64,000 bases of DNA, from contig JABAQZ010000023.1 of the NCBI GenBank assembly GCA_019187405.1, positions 124,001 through 188,000 on the forward strand. Reading direction: 5' to 3'. Position numbers and translations under genes: made by a program. The notes below the pieces were generated by a model. That model was not told where the DNA came from. It made no database searches and saw nothing but the letters and a program-made list of their open reading frames with translations. This stretch comes from Ignavibacteria bacterium. Lineage in GTDB: Bacteria; Bacteroidota; Ignavibacteria; Tepidaquicellales; Tepidaquicellaceae. Positions 55,559 to 64,000 of the stretch are shown here, in pieces (the first letter of the stretch is position 1; every line of letters begins with the position of its first letter).

Positions 55559-58500
55559 ATGAAAACTATTCAAACTTTACTTATTCTGATACTGATGATG
55601 CTGATGATTTCTGGAGGGAATTCTTTTTCTCAGCAAACGGATCAGCATAAAAAATACCCGGGATCTCATAAAAGAGGTGTAAAAAAAGTTGATGAGGAAT
55701 TTGTAAAAAAACAAATTGGAAAGAACACAAAATCTCTTAAGAAAGACTTAAGAGGAACTTGGACATTAGAAGAAGATTTTGAATCGGGAACGTTTCCTCC
55801 CACCGGCTGGAATGTAATATACGGTGCAACTGAATGGGAACAGGCATTTTACAGCTCTTATGGAAGCGGCAGTTATTCAATGTTCTATTCAAGCTGGGAC
55901 TGTAATTACAGCGACAATGAAATATATACTTCGAATTTCGGACCGACAGTTTTCGGAGAAAAATTATATTTTGATTTTGCCTATGCTCCTTATGAAGATG
56001 AATTTGGTACATATTATGATGCTCTGGAAATATTTTATTATGATAGTAGTTCTTCTTCATGGTATTCACTCGAGTATATTTACGGCGATTCACTTCAGAC
56101 AGCGCCTGCAACAAGTTCGTATTTTGAGCCGACTTCTACTGAATGGGGAACTTATGAAATAGATATTCCTGAATATACTAATCAGCTTTATTTCAAAGTT
56201 TTGGAAAACTGCAGTAATAATATTTACATCGATAACATAAGAATAGGAACACCGATAATTTCTTATGATGCAGCGGTAAAACAAGTTTATGCACTCGGAA
56301 GACTGCCGAGATTGTTTCATGCTAACGATACAATTTCTGCTGTGATTGAAAACTTAGGCTTGACAAACTTAGTCAATCTTCCAGTTTTTTTGGAAATTAC
56401 AGGAGCAAATACAATGTTAGATACAATTGAGATTCCCAATCTGCCTCCGATGTCTTCCGTTTTAGTTACATTCAAACCATTTAATCCCGCAGTCAACGGC
56501 AATCATGTGATACATGTAACGGTTCCGCATACTGATAATAACAACAGCAATGATTCAGCAATTTATCTTTGCAATGTAAATCCAAACACTTTTTCTTATT
56601 CAGACACCTCCGATACACCGGTGGGAGGTGTGGGATACTATGATGCTATTTACTTCATCAGTAAATACAGAGTTTCGGCGCCAAATAGTGTTGTTACGGA
56701 AATTAAATGGAGAGTTCCTGGTGCATACTTTGATGTAAGGGCTGTCGGGCAAATGATAAGAGGAGTTGTATTAGATTCAACCGGTAAAATAATGGCAAAA
56801 TCAGATCCACTGTATCTTACGGAGGATGATCTCGAAACAACTGTAACTTTGAAAATTGCAAATCCCGTACCTTATAAAATTACAAATTCGAATGGTTGGT
56901 TTTATGGAGGAGTGGAAGTCAACGATCCGATATTTGACGAATTTTTCTGGATGGCAGATAATCAGTATGAAGATCCGTTAAGAGACAATGCAATGTATCT
57001 GGGATTTTCACAAGTGCTTGGAATCGGAGAAACAGTCCCTTTATATTCCGGTGGGGAGAGGTTTTATAACCAATCCGTAGTATCGGCAAGCTATACTGTT
57101 GATGCAGGAGTATCAAGTATTGGTACGGTATCGCAAGCATATTACAATTCTTCGACTATTTCCCCGTCGGGAAAAGTTTTTAACGCCGGAACAGGTAATG
57201 CAACATTCACTGTAACAAGGAGAATTTCTCCCGGAGGTTATGTAAGCACAAAAACAGTAACAGCGCTTGCTCCCAACTCATCGGCGAATGTCACATTTGA
57301 TTCATGGACGTTTACATCCGGTACGCAGTATTCTGTAAGAGATTCAGTTGTTCTCTCTGGCGACATGAATTCTTCTAACAACGTGCTTTCTGGTTCGATC
57401 ACTCCGAGAATAGCAAAAGAGATGGCAGTGTTATGGCAGAAGAATGAAGACAGGGACAGTCTTGTCAGAGCAATCTTGCAGGATGGAAGATATGCAAATA
57501 ATTTTGATACGATTGACATCAATTATCAGGGAACATACAGAACCTGGAAAATCTTGTTTGCAAATCCAAAGTCATACAGAGAATTTTTAACAAGAGTAAG
57601 AGATTCTTTAAAATCATTTATTGATGCTTCAACATCATTAAACAAAAAAACGCTTGTTGTATTTGGTGACAGACTGGCGCAGAGATATGATCCGGATGGA
57701 TTTGATTATACATATAATCCCGCTGATTCGGTTTTCCTGAGACAGTATCTAAAAGCTGCATATACCGGACAGGACTGGATCAATAATGTATTTAACAGTC
57801 AGAGTAAATTCAAAGGATTGGGATTCTTTAATGGCGTTACACAGGATTCTGTTTCTTATCCTATGTATTCAAGTCCGAGTCTTATAAAGCCGGTTAACGG
57901 GGGAAGTACTGCATTTCTGCCAGTCTCGGTCAGCAGTTCGGATTCTTCTATTGCAGTATGTTATGCAGGAACTAACTTCAATACATTTTTTATGACAAAC
58001 AGAATTTCGGATTTAAGAGCAACAGATAATTCCACCGAAGGTCCCGTAAATGTATATTCGAGAATCATAGACTGGCTGCAGAGCATATCGACAGGCAATA
58101 AAATTCTCAGCTTGACCATGCTGATAGAAGGATTTTATGATTCCGGAAGCAATTTTATGACAAGCGATACGGTAACAGTTAATATCAGAAGCAACAGTCC
58201 TCCATACAATCTTATTGAATCAAAAAAAGCATATCTGAACTCTTCAGGATCGGCATCTGTACAGTACAGCTCTGTTTCAAACGGAGTAAATTACTACATA
58301 CAGATTCTCCACCGCAACGGGCTTCAAACATGGAGCAGGATTCCTCAGAGTTTTTCTTCAAACAGCATGAGTTATAATTTTACAACTGACTCCGCAAAAG
58401 CATACGGATTTAATATGATAAAGAATGGATCGAAATGGGTTCTTTATACGGGAGACGTAAATCAAGACGGAATTATCGAAGGCATTGACTATTCGCTTGT

Positions 58501-58822
58501 TGACAATGATGCAGCGAATTTCGAAACAGGTTATATTTCTACGGACGTAAACGGCGACGGGGTAGTGGAAGGGAGTGATTTCTCTTTAGTTGAAAATAAT
58601 GCTTCGCAGTTTATTTCTGCAGTAACTCCTCCGGGATTTGACGGAAATGTAATTTCAATGAATGATATAATTCCTCCGCAGCAAAATTATGATGAGCATA
58701 AAATTAATCATGAAATTTATGATGCTTTTAAAAACATGAAAAGCAGACAAAATTCAATTCCGAATTACATGATCAATGAATTTAATAAAGGAAAAAGATT
58801 AGTCAGGAATAATCAATTCTGA
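55559..58822 (+). CDS. Large secreted multidomain protein with dockerin-like C-terminus
   Basis: 1087 residues. Signal peptide (about 1-25), then a choice-of-anchor J/MAM-like beta-jellyroll beginning EEDFESGTFPPTGWNV and ending YIDNIRIG (about 75-235). Two CARDB-like domains with NNSNDSAIYLC and MNSSNNVLSG endings follow. Next is an alpha/beta region (about 620-860) with KTLVVFGDRLAQRY, not recognised, and then a C-terminal module (LSLTMLIEGFY ... GDVNQDGIIEGIDYSLVDNDA ... DVNGDGVVEGSDFSLVENNA). The last module matches that of the protein at 1-1247. A charged tail of ~60 residues ends the protein. No T9SS sorting domain. Probably calcium-stabilised and extracellular. Confidence 0.85.
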   Translation: MKTIQTLLILILMMLMISGGNSFSQQTDQHKKYPGSHKRGVKKVDEEFVKKQIGKNTKSLKKDLRGTWTLEEDFESGTFPPTGWNVIYGATEWEQAFYSSYGSGSYSMFYSSWDCNYSDNEIYTSNFGPTVFGEKLYFDFAYAPYEDEFGTYYDALEIFYYDSSSSSWYSLEYIYGDSLQTAPATSSYFEPTSTEWGTYEIDIPEYTNQLYFKVLENCSNNIYIDNIRIGTPIISYDAAVKQVYALGRLPRLFHANDTISAVIENLGLTNLVNLPVFLEITGANTMLDTIEIPNLPPMSSVLVTFKPFNPAVNGNHVIHVTVPHTDNNNSNDSAIYLCNVNPNTFSYSDTSDTPVGGVGYYDAIYFISKYRVSAPNSVVTEIKWRVPGAYFDVRAVGQMIRGVVLDSTGKIMAKSDPLYLTEDDLETTVTLKIANPVPYKITNSNGWFYGGVEVNDPIFDEFFWMADNQYEDPLRDNAMYLGFSQVLGIGETVPLYSGGERFYNQSVVSASYTVDAGVSSIGTVSQAYYNSSTISPSGKVFNAGTGNATFTVTRRISPGGYVSTKTVTALAPNSSANVTFDSWTFTSGTQYSVRDSVVLSGDMNSSNNVLSGSITPRIAKEMAVLWQKNEDRDSLVRAILQDGRYANNFDTIDINYQGTYRTWKILFANPKSYREFLTRVRDSLKSFIDASTSLNKKTLVVFGDRLAQRYDPDGFDYTYNPADSVFLRQYLKAAYTGQDWINNVFNSQSKFKGLGFFNGVTQDSVSYPMYSSPSLIKPVNGGSTAFLPVSVSSSDSSIAVCYAGTNFNTFFMTNRISDLRATDNSTEGPVNVYSRIIDWLQSISTGNKILSLTMLIEGFYDSGSNFMTSDTVTVNIRSNSPPYNLIESKKAYLNSSGSASVQYSSVSNGVNYYIQILHRNGLQTWSRIPQSFSSNSMSYNFTTDSAKAYGFNMIKNGSKWVLYTGDVNQDGIIEGIDYSLVDNDAANFETGYISTDVNGDGVVEGSDFSLVENNASQFISAVTPPGFDGNVISMNDIIPPQQNYDEHKINHEIYDAFKNMKSRQNSIPNYMINEFNKGKRLVRNNQF

Positions 58823-58850
58823 CAAATCAGACATGCAGGAATAAATTTAA

Positions 58851-58877
58851 AGCCGGATATCATGTCCGGCTTTTTTG
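58851..58877 (+). terminator. Rho-independent terminator after the 1087-residue protein gene
   Basis: AGCCGGA (58851-58857) pairs with TCCGGCT (58865-58871), loop TATCATG, then TTTTT. Confidence 0.88.
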
Positions 58878-58910
58878 TTAATTTATTTTATTGAATTTTT
58901 TTGAAGAGAT

Positions 58911-58941
58911 AAAAAAAGCGGATTTCTTCAATCCGCTTTTT
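58911..58941 (-). terminator. Rho-independent terminator for the IgGFc-binding-like gene
   Basis: AAAAAGCGGAT (58913-58923) pairs with ATCCGCTTTTT (58931-58941). On the minus strand the stem runs into T7. It lies 25 bp after the stop of the minus-strand gene. Confidence 0.88.
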
Positions 58942-58965
58942 GATATTCATGAGTCTTTTAATAAA

Positions 58966-61113
58966 TTATTTTATCAGCGTCATCTTCATTACCTTATTAA
59001 ATCCGTTTGCTTCGAGCTTATAGAAATAAATACCGCTTGAATAACCAGATGCGTTGAATTCAATCGAATAATGACCGGCAGGTTTCAAGCCTTTGTCAAT
59101 AACTGCAACAAGTTTACCGCTGTTATCATATATGCTCAATGTAACGCTTGCATTTTCAGGCAGAGCATATTCTATTCTTGTAACAGGATTAAACGGATTT
59201 GGGAAGTTCTGCATGAGTTCATACTTGACAGGATTTTCAACTGTTACCGATTTTGTAAGATTGAAGTATTCGAAGTTACCGTTAAAGTCAATCTGTTTCA
59301 GCCTGTAATTGTAAACGCCTGCTGATAAATTTCTGTCAGTATAGCTGTAGGACTTTGGTTCATTTGTTGTACCATATCCTGCAACGAATGCTACTTTCAA
59401 CCAATCAGACGAGTTAAGTGATTTTCTTTCCACATCAAATCCTGAATTGTTGATTTCAGCATTAGTTGACCAGTTTAAAGTTACATTCTTACCGTCAACA
59501 TTTGCGCTGAATGAATTCATTTCAACCGGACCTGCAGATTCCCATCTCTTTAATACCGTATCGCTCAGATTTCCTGTCGAACCAATTATGGTATCCATAC
59601 CGGCAACCGTTCCAGTGTAACAATATTGAGCATTTCCGTTGTTATCCGTGAATGCAAAACCGGCACCCGGATTTGCACCGCTGATTATGTAGTCAACTCT
59701 GACTCCAACAACAGGAGCGCCGTTCTGGTCTAATACCAATCCGGTAACGCAATGTTGTGTGTTAATCGGATTTACGTCAAACTCCGGTGTAACATCGAGA
59801 CTTGTTACCGTAGCTATCGGAGCAAGGGATAATCCTCCGGGATATCCATAAGAATCATAAGAGTCGAATCCGTATGAAAATACTCCGAATGGAAGAGCTG
59901 CTTGCAGATTGTGTGAACCGAGCGCAACTGGAACTCTTGTTGCTGAAAATCCGCTGACGCCGATCGGGTTAAAACTTCCGGCCGGAATTGGTAAACCGTC
60001 AAGAAGTATTGCTCCAACAATAGCATTTGGGGCAACTACATTTATAAAATTGCCCGTAAATCCGGAAGCAGGTGTTGTAATTGTGTATCCTGACAGAAAT
60101 TGTTCATACGGTGGTATAAGCATCATAAATGGATCGGATGTGACTCCATCATAATCAGTTGAATTTGAATACTGTGAAACAAGTACCGGTTTATCTGAAT
60201 TTATAACCGATCTTGTATTTAGTATAACATCGTGAAATTGTCCTTTATTCAGATTTATAACCGGTCCTCCGTTAATTGTAACAGAGGTAGTATTTTCCGA
60301 TGCTAAAATCCTCCATGAGTCTCCATTAAGTCTTGTGGCAAGAAGTTCCGTAACGAAATTTTTTCCCCATGTAGTAATAGGAGGTAACATTTCCACAATG
60401 TGGTCGCAGCAGCAGGAAAATACAATAGGTACATTTGCGCATCTGTGACCACCGAAAACAGCAACCGGCTGGGTTGAACTTATCAATGTTCCCGTAAGGT
60501 CATTTGCAAAACCGTTTGTTGCATTAGCAAGCTGATATGTTTCACCCTGATTTAATACAATGTTGTAAGGTACGCCTGCCGTCCGGATACCAGTTGTTAC
60601 TGACGGGGTGATTGTAACGGTTGTGCCGTTTACTGTTCCGACAATGCCGAACAATGTACCGGGGACTACATTGTTGTTTCCCCAGGCTAAAACTATGTAA
60701 TCAATTCCCAGAATATCAACGGGTAACCCGAGATAAGCATCGGTTGTAAATTGCTTTCTGTTTAATCCGTACACGGTTACTTCATCAACTGATGTGACAT
60801 GTATTCCTTTATTCTCAACAATGTCTGTAGAGGTTACCACTGCAGAATTGGGGACAACAACTGTTGTAACAGTATTTGCAGTTACGCTAAAAGGCGCTGA
60901 AAATCCTAATCCCGGAATTGCAACATTACCGGTAGTGTTTACATCTGAAGTAATAAAAATACTTAAAGTCTGACTTCCTCCTAAATCATTGTAATTAAAC
61001 ATCAGCCAGAAATCTGTTCCTTTACTGTCGAATGCGGCTTTGGAATAATTGAGGCAGGTGAGAACAATGATGATGGAGAAAAAAATTGAATAAAATTTTT
61101 TAAAGGTTTTCAT
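58966..61113 (-). CDS. IgGFc-binding-like secreted protein with Ig/FnIII domains and T9SS sorting domain
   Basis: 715 residues. Signal peptide, then an IgGFc-binding N-terminal domain (KGTDFWLMFNYN, VYGLNRKQFTTDAYLGLP, PVAVFGGHRCANVP, EMLPPITTWGKNFV, SQYSNSTDYDG). Next comes a Big_1-type Ig domain (HCVTGLVLDQNGAPVVGVRV), an FnIII-like domain (LNWSTNAEINNSGFDVERKS) and a T9SS sorting domain (NFPNPFNPVTRIEYALPEN ... GIYFYKLEANGFNKVMKMTLIK). Likely a surface-exposed adhesin-like protein. A strong AAAGGAG ribosome-binding site lies 6 nt from the ATG. Ends in its own terminator. Confidence 0.88.
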   Translation of the reverse strand: MKTFKKFYSIFFSIIIVLTCLNYSKAAFDSKGTDFWLMFNYNDLGGSQTLSIFITSDVNTTGNVAIPGLGFSAPFSVTANTVTTVVVPNSAVVTSTDIVENKGIHVTSVDEVTVYGLNRKQFTTDAYLGLPVDILGIDYIVLAWGNNNVVPGTLFGIVGTVNGTTVTITPSVTTGIRTAGVPYNIVLNQGETYQLANATNGFANDLTGTLISSTQPVAVFGGHRCANVPIVFSCCCDHIVEMLPPITTWGKNFVTELLATRLNGDSWRILASENTTSVTINGGPVINLNKGQFHDVILNTRSVINSDKPVLVSQYSNSTDYDGVTSDPFMMLIPPYEQFLSGYTITTPASGFTGNFINVVAPNAIVGAILLDGLPIPAGSFNPIGVSGFSATRVPVALGSHNLQAALPFGVFSYGFDSYDSYGYPGGLSLAPIATVTSLDVTPEFDVNPINTQHCVTGLVLDQNGAPVVGVRVDYIISGANPGAGFAFTDNNGNAQYCYTGTVAGMDTIIGSTGNLSDTVLKRWESAGPVEMNSFSANVDGKNVTLNWSTNAEINNSGFDVERKSLNSSDWLKVAFVAGYGTTNEPKSYSYTDRNLSAGVYNYRLKQIDFNGNFEYFNLTKSVTVENPVKYELMQNFPNPFNPVTRIEYALPENASVTLSIYDNSGKLVAVIDKGLKPAGHYSIEFNASGYSSGIYFYKLEANGFNKVMKMTLIK

Positions 61114-61895
61114 TTGAATCTCCTTTCGAGGTTAAATTTATTATACTCTGTCCTTCACATTTCAAAATTGATTATTTTTAATTTTTAAAGAAATATAGAA
61201 ATATTTACACTCCGTTCCTGAATAAAATTTACAACAAGTTTTAATAATTTATTCCGAAGAAGATTGGAAAAAAATTATATAATATAAGAAGAGAAAAAGT
61301 ATAGAGAGATTGTTGAATAAAAAGTAATCCTCGGAATTAAGATAGCTTGACTTTAGTATGCTGAAGAGAAAAATCTTAGTGGAGAATATGTGGTTTATTA
61401 TTTTTGTGAAAAGATATTTAGAAAAAGTATAATGGAGATTCTTAGAAAAAAAAGAAAAGAAAAATTGTAATTCTATTTTCTAATAAGCTGTAAAATCTGC
61501 TGCAGTTTTTTCAAAACTGAATTGTTAGCCGCAAAGACTAAAGAGCAAGCGCTTGTGAATACTTTAAAAAAGATTGATAAAATAATTAAACAGAGGAAAT
61601 TGTATGCTGCAGTGAGATTGAGCTAAGATAAGATTAAAGATTCTTTATTAAATAAGGTTACTTTCAAGTTTAAATTTTTTAAAAAAGCATTTCTATTATT
61701 GATTATTGAGAAAGGTTTTATTTCCTATGTTTTTTCATTAAGTTCAATAGACTTGATTGAAGAATCCCAAACATCTGCAGCTTAAAAGTCAGGTTTATAA
61801 TTACAATTACATTGACATTTCTAAGCAATAAAAGTATATTATTTGCTGTATTTTTAAACCTTTTGCACAATAATTCATAATTACGGAGTGAAATA
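61114..61895. other. Long AT-rich intergenic region
   Basis: 782 bp without a convincing gene. Contains purine-rich runs. A short plus-strand open frame ends with TAA at 61624-61626; its basic, Ala/Lys-rich stretch faintly recalls the C-terminus of ribosomal protein S20, with a stop upstream in the same frame. Treated as possible gene debris. The secD promoter should lie near the right end. Confidence 0.5.
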
Positions 61896-63950
61896 GTGAA
61901 GAAAAATCTTTCCAGGATAATTATTACGATTTTACTGATAGCTTTATCCATTTACTTCCTTTATCCTACATATCAGGATTACAAACTAACGCAGGAAATA
62001 AAAAATCTAACAGGACAGGACAGCATTGATTTTGTAGATAAAAACAATCTTTCTCTTCAGGACGCAAGGGAAAAAAGGCTTAAGCTCGGACTGGATCTCA
62101 AAGGCGGAATGTATGTCGTACTTGACGTTGATGTCATAAAACTTCTTGAAGATCTGGCAAAAAAGAAAGACGATCAGCTTACAGCTATTCTTGCGGATTT
62201 AAAGGAAACTTCCAAAAAAAGCGAAGAACTAATTCTTGAACAGTATAAAATCAAACTTCAGGAGAAGGGATTAAGCTTAAAATCATATTACGGTGAATTA
62301 AGAGATTCTGAATCAGATATTGAATCTAAGCTTACATCTGAAATTGACAACTCGCTTGAACGCGCGGTGGAGATTGTCAGAAACAGAGTTGATCAGTATG
62401 GCGTTGCGGAACCACAGATTCAGAAAATAGGAAACAGCAGAATTATTATCGAATTACCCGGCGTAAGTAATCCGCAGGAAGTAAGAAAGCTGCTTGAAGG
62501 AACAGCTTTGCTTGAGTTTAAACTGATTTACGATCCGCAGAAAGTGGTAAAAGTATTTGAAAGCATTAATAAGATAATGGTCGGCGATACGACAATTGAT
62601 AAAGATTCTTTATCTGTATCTGAACTTAAAGACACATTATCATCTAAAAGCGAAACCTTAACTGAATCAAAAGATACTTCTACCAATACATCTGCAAGTT
62701 CAAAGGATTCAGTAAAGAAAAAAAACACTGCTGTTAAGGATACATCAAAGGAATCTAAATCGAAAGAGAAGCAGTTAGCTTCCAAAGATACTTCGGGGAA
62801 AAAGGATACTTCATCAAAATCCGATACAAATCTTGCTTCAGATACAGCGCTTGAATCCGATACATCCCAGCAGCAGTTAACCGAAGAAGAATTTAAAGCT
62901 AAGTATCCGTTTTTTACCTTGGTTGCGCTTAATCAGGAAAGCGGTACAGCAGACGGCTATGTAAAGGATTCCGACAGGGATAAAGTGGAAAGACTATTAA
63001 ACAGGGAAGATATTAAAGATATTTTACCTGCCGATCTTCAATTCTGCTGGTCAAACAAGTCATTTGATGCCAGCGGCGAGAAAATTCATGTGTTGTATGC
63101 TGTTAACAAAACTCCGGAATTAACAGGCAAAGTCATTACAAATGCAAGATCAAACATTGATCCAACAAGCAATACGCCGATTGTTTCAATGGAGATGGAT
63201 TCTGAAGGCGCGTCTGACTGGGCACGTATTACCGGCGCAAACATAAATAAGAGAATAGCCATCGTGCTTGATAATGTGGTTTACTCCGCTCCTGTAGTAA
63301 GAAATAAAATTACCGGAGGCAATTCACAGATTGAGGGAATGGCAAATGTACAGGAGGCAAAGCTGCTTGAGATTGTCCTTAAAGCCGGCGCTCTTCCTGC
63401 TCCCGTAAAAATAATCGAAGAAAGATCAATAGGACCTTCTCTGGGTGAAGATTCCATTAATGCCGGCATTACATCATCGCTGGCGGCACTGTTATTGGTA
63501 GCATTGTTTATGATAGTATATTACAGATTCGGAGGAACAGTTGCGGATCTTGCACTGGTAATCAACATGCTTTTTATACTCGGCGTTATGGCTTCACTTA
63601 AAGCTACATTGACATTACCAGGAATAGCAGGTTTGATTTTGTCTATTGGAATGTCTGTCGATACGAACGTTCTGATTTTTGAAAGAATCAGAGAAGAGCA
63701 GGATGCGGGAAAACCATTGAGAACGGCAGTTGACATAGGTTATAAAAAAGCATTCTCTGCAATTATCGATTCGCATCTAACGAGTATTATTACAGGAGTA
63801 ATTTTGTATCAGTTTGGCAGCGGACCGATTCAGGGATTTGCACTTACGCTGATATTTGGTTTGCTTGCTAACCTGTTTACTGCTATTATCATTACACATT
63901 ATATATTTGACATAATGATAGAAAAAGGCAAACACATCAGTTTTGGATAA
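61896..63950 (+). CDS. secD: Protein translocase subunit SecD
   Basis: 684 residues. Membrane protein that helps drive preprotein export using the proton gradient, paired with SecF. Landmarks are the N-terminal helix, RLKLGLDLKGGMYVVLDVD, AVEIVRNRVDQYGVAEPQIQ, the P1 head, and the six-helix C-terminal half with GLILSIGMSVDTNVLIFERIREE. Between residues ~235 and 329 lies an unusual Ser/Thr/Lys/Asp-rich insertion with repeated DTS units. Start is GTG 61896, supported by GGAG at 61885-61888. The secF start follows 25 bp after the stop. Confidence 0.96.
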   Translation: MKKNLSRIIITILLIALSIYFLYPTYQDYKLTQEIKNLTGQDSIDFVDKNNLSLQDAREKRLKLGLDLKGGMYVVLDVDVIKLLEDLAKKKDDQLTAILADLKETSKKSEELILEQYKIKLQEKGLSLKSYYGELRDSESDIESKLTSEIDNSLERAVEIVRNRVDQYGVAEPQIQKIGNSRIIIELPGVSNPQEVRKLLEGTALLEFKLIYDPQKVVKVFESINKIMVGDTTIDKDSLSVSELKDTLSSKSETLTESKDTSTNTSASSKDSVKKKNTAVKDTSKESKSKEKQLASKDTSGKKDTSSKSDTNLASDTALESDTSQQQLTEEEFKAKYPFFTLVALNQESGTADGYVKDSDRDKVERLLNREDIKDILPADLQFCWSNKSFDASGEKIHVLYAVNKTPELTGKVITNARSNIDPTSNTPIVSMEMDSEGASDWARITGANINKRIAIVLDNVVYSAPVVRNKITGGNSQIEGMANVQEAKLLEIVLKAGALPAPVKIIEERSIGPSLGEDSINAGITSSLAALLLVALFMIVYYRFGGTVADLALVINMLFILGVMASLKATLTLPGIAGLILSIGMSVDTNVLIFERIREEQDAGKPLRTAVDIGYKKAFSAIIDSHLTSIITGVILYQFGSGPIQGFALTLIFGLLANLFTAIIITHYIFDIMIEKGKHISFG

Positions 63951-63975
63951 TTTATTAAGTTAGTATAAACAAAGA

Positions 63976-64000
63976 ATGAGAATTTTTCATAACACAAATT
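63976..64000 (+). CDS. secF: Protein translocase subunit SecF (first codons only)
   Basis: An ATG 25 bp after the secD stop begins MRIFHNTN, which matches the start of SecF proteins (MRI...NTNFxFxG). The window ends after eight codons. Gene order secD-secF is standard, and that supports the call. Confidence 0.7.

Noticed and set aside
55737-56114. 125-codon minus-strand open frame
   Set aside because: Antisense to the jellyroll region of the large secreted protein, with no supporting domain or start signal.
61718-61951. 77-codon minus-strand open frame before secD
   Set aside because: Runs into the secD start region, has no recognisable domain and has a composition expected from AT-rich noncoding DNA.

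Overview
The window looks like a chromosomal segment of an AT-rich, Gram-negative bacterium of the Bacteroidota/Chlorobiota/Ignavibacteriota group, most likely an Ignavibacteria-type organism. Four complete secreted proteins end in a type IX secretion (T9SS) type A sorting domain of the form NFPNPFNPSTTI...GIYLYTL...KRMTLIK. Two others end in a dockerin-like module with GDVNQDG calcium loops. Large TonB-dependent receptors, a PNGase F-like protein, a Bacteroidota-type omega subunit and weak Shine-Dalgarno usage fit the same group. The placement is inference from protein style. There is no rRNA operon, prophage, integrase, transposase or CRISPR array.

Layout. 1-13 kb holds mixed accessory genes: the end of a secreted dockerin-like protein, tRNA-Thr, a SulP anion transporter, an MBOAT/SGNH acylation pair, cupin, DUF2061 and DUF3667 proteins, then histidine ammonia-lyase, YihY and a SpoIIE-type phosphatase in one run, and a Met/His-rich HMA protein. 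13-20 kb is a minus-strand housekeeping run: SDR, LOG-family, yicC, gmk, rpoZ, coaBC, family-4 UDG and dnaB. 20-24 kb has tRNA-Arg, a prokaryotic pentameric ligand-gated ion channel, a GNAT acetyltransferase and gap. 24-33 kb is a minus-strand run purN-purH-mreB-mreC-mreD-mrdA-rodA followed by dcd-pyrF, joining purine synthesis, rod-shape peptidoglycan elongation and pyrimidine metabolism. 33-36 kb has two T9SS cargo genes whose sorting-domain DNA is nearly identical. 37-42 kb is fabD-DUF3109-fabG-lipoprotein-acyl-CoA mutase-SDR. 42-64 kb has two paralogous unknown proteins, acs, two TonB receptors, a BNR-repeat cargo protein, a large dockerin-like protein, an IgGFc-binding-like cargo protein, and secD followed by the first codons of secF.

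Items most worth a second look are the ligand-gated channel with an uncharged M2 selectivity region, a dispersed heptamer (CATTGNA) repeat upstream of three genes, the dockerin-like C-terminal module shared by two secreted proteins, the paralogous 'SPYFNK' family, two structured intergenic elements (about 42237-42313 and 55415-55489), and the recently homogenised T9SS sorting domains. I did not find a clearly coherent, wholly new multi-gene system; the novelty is in individual proteins and intergenic elements.
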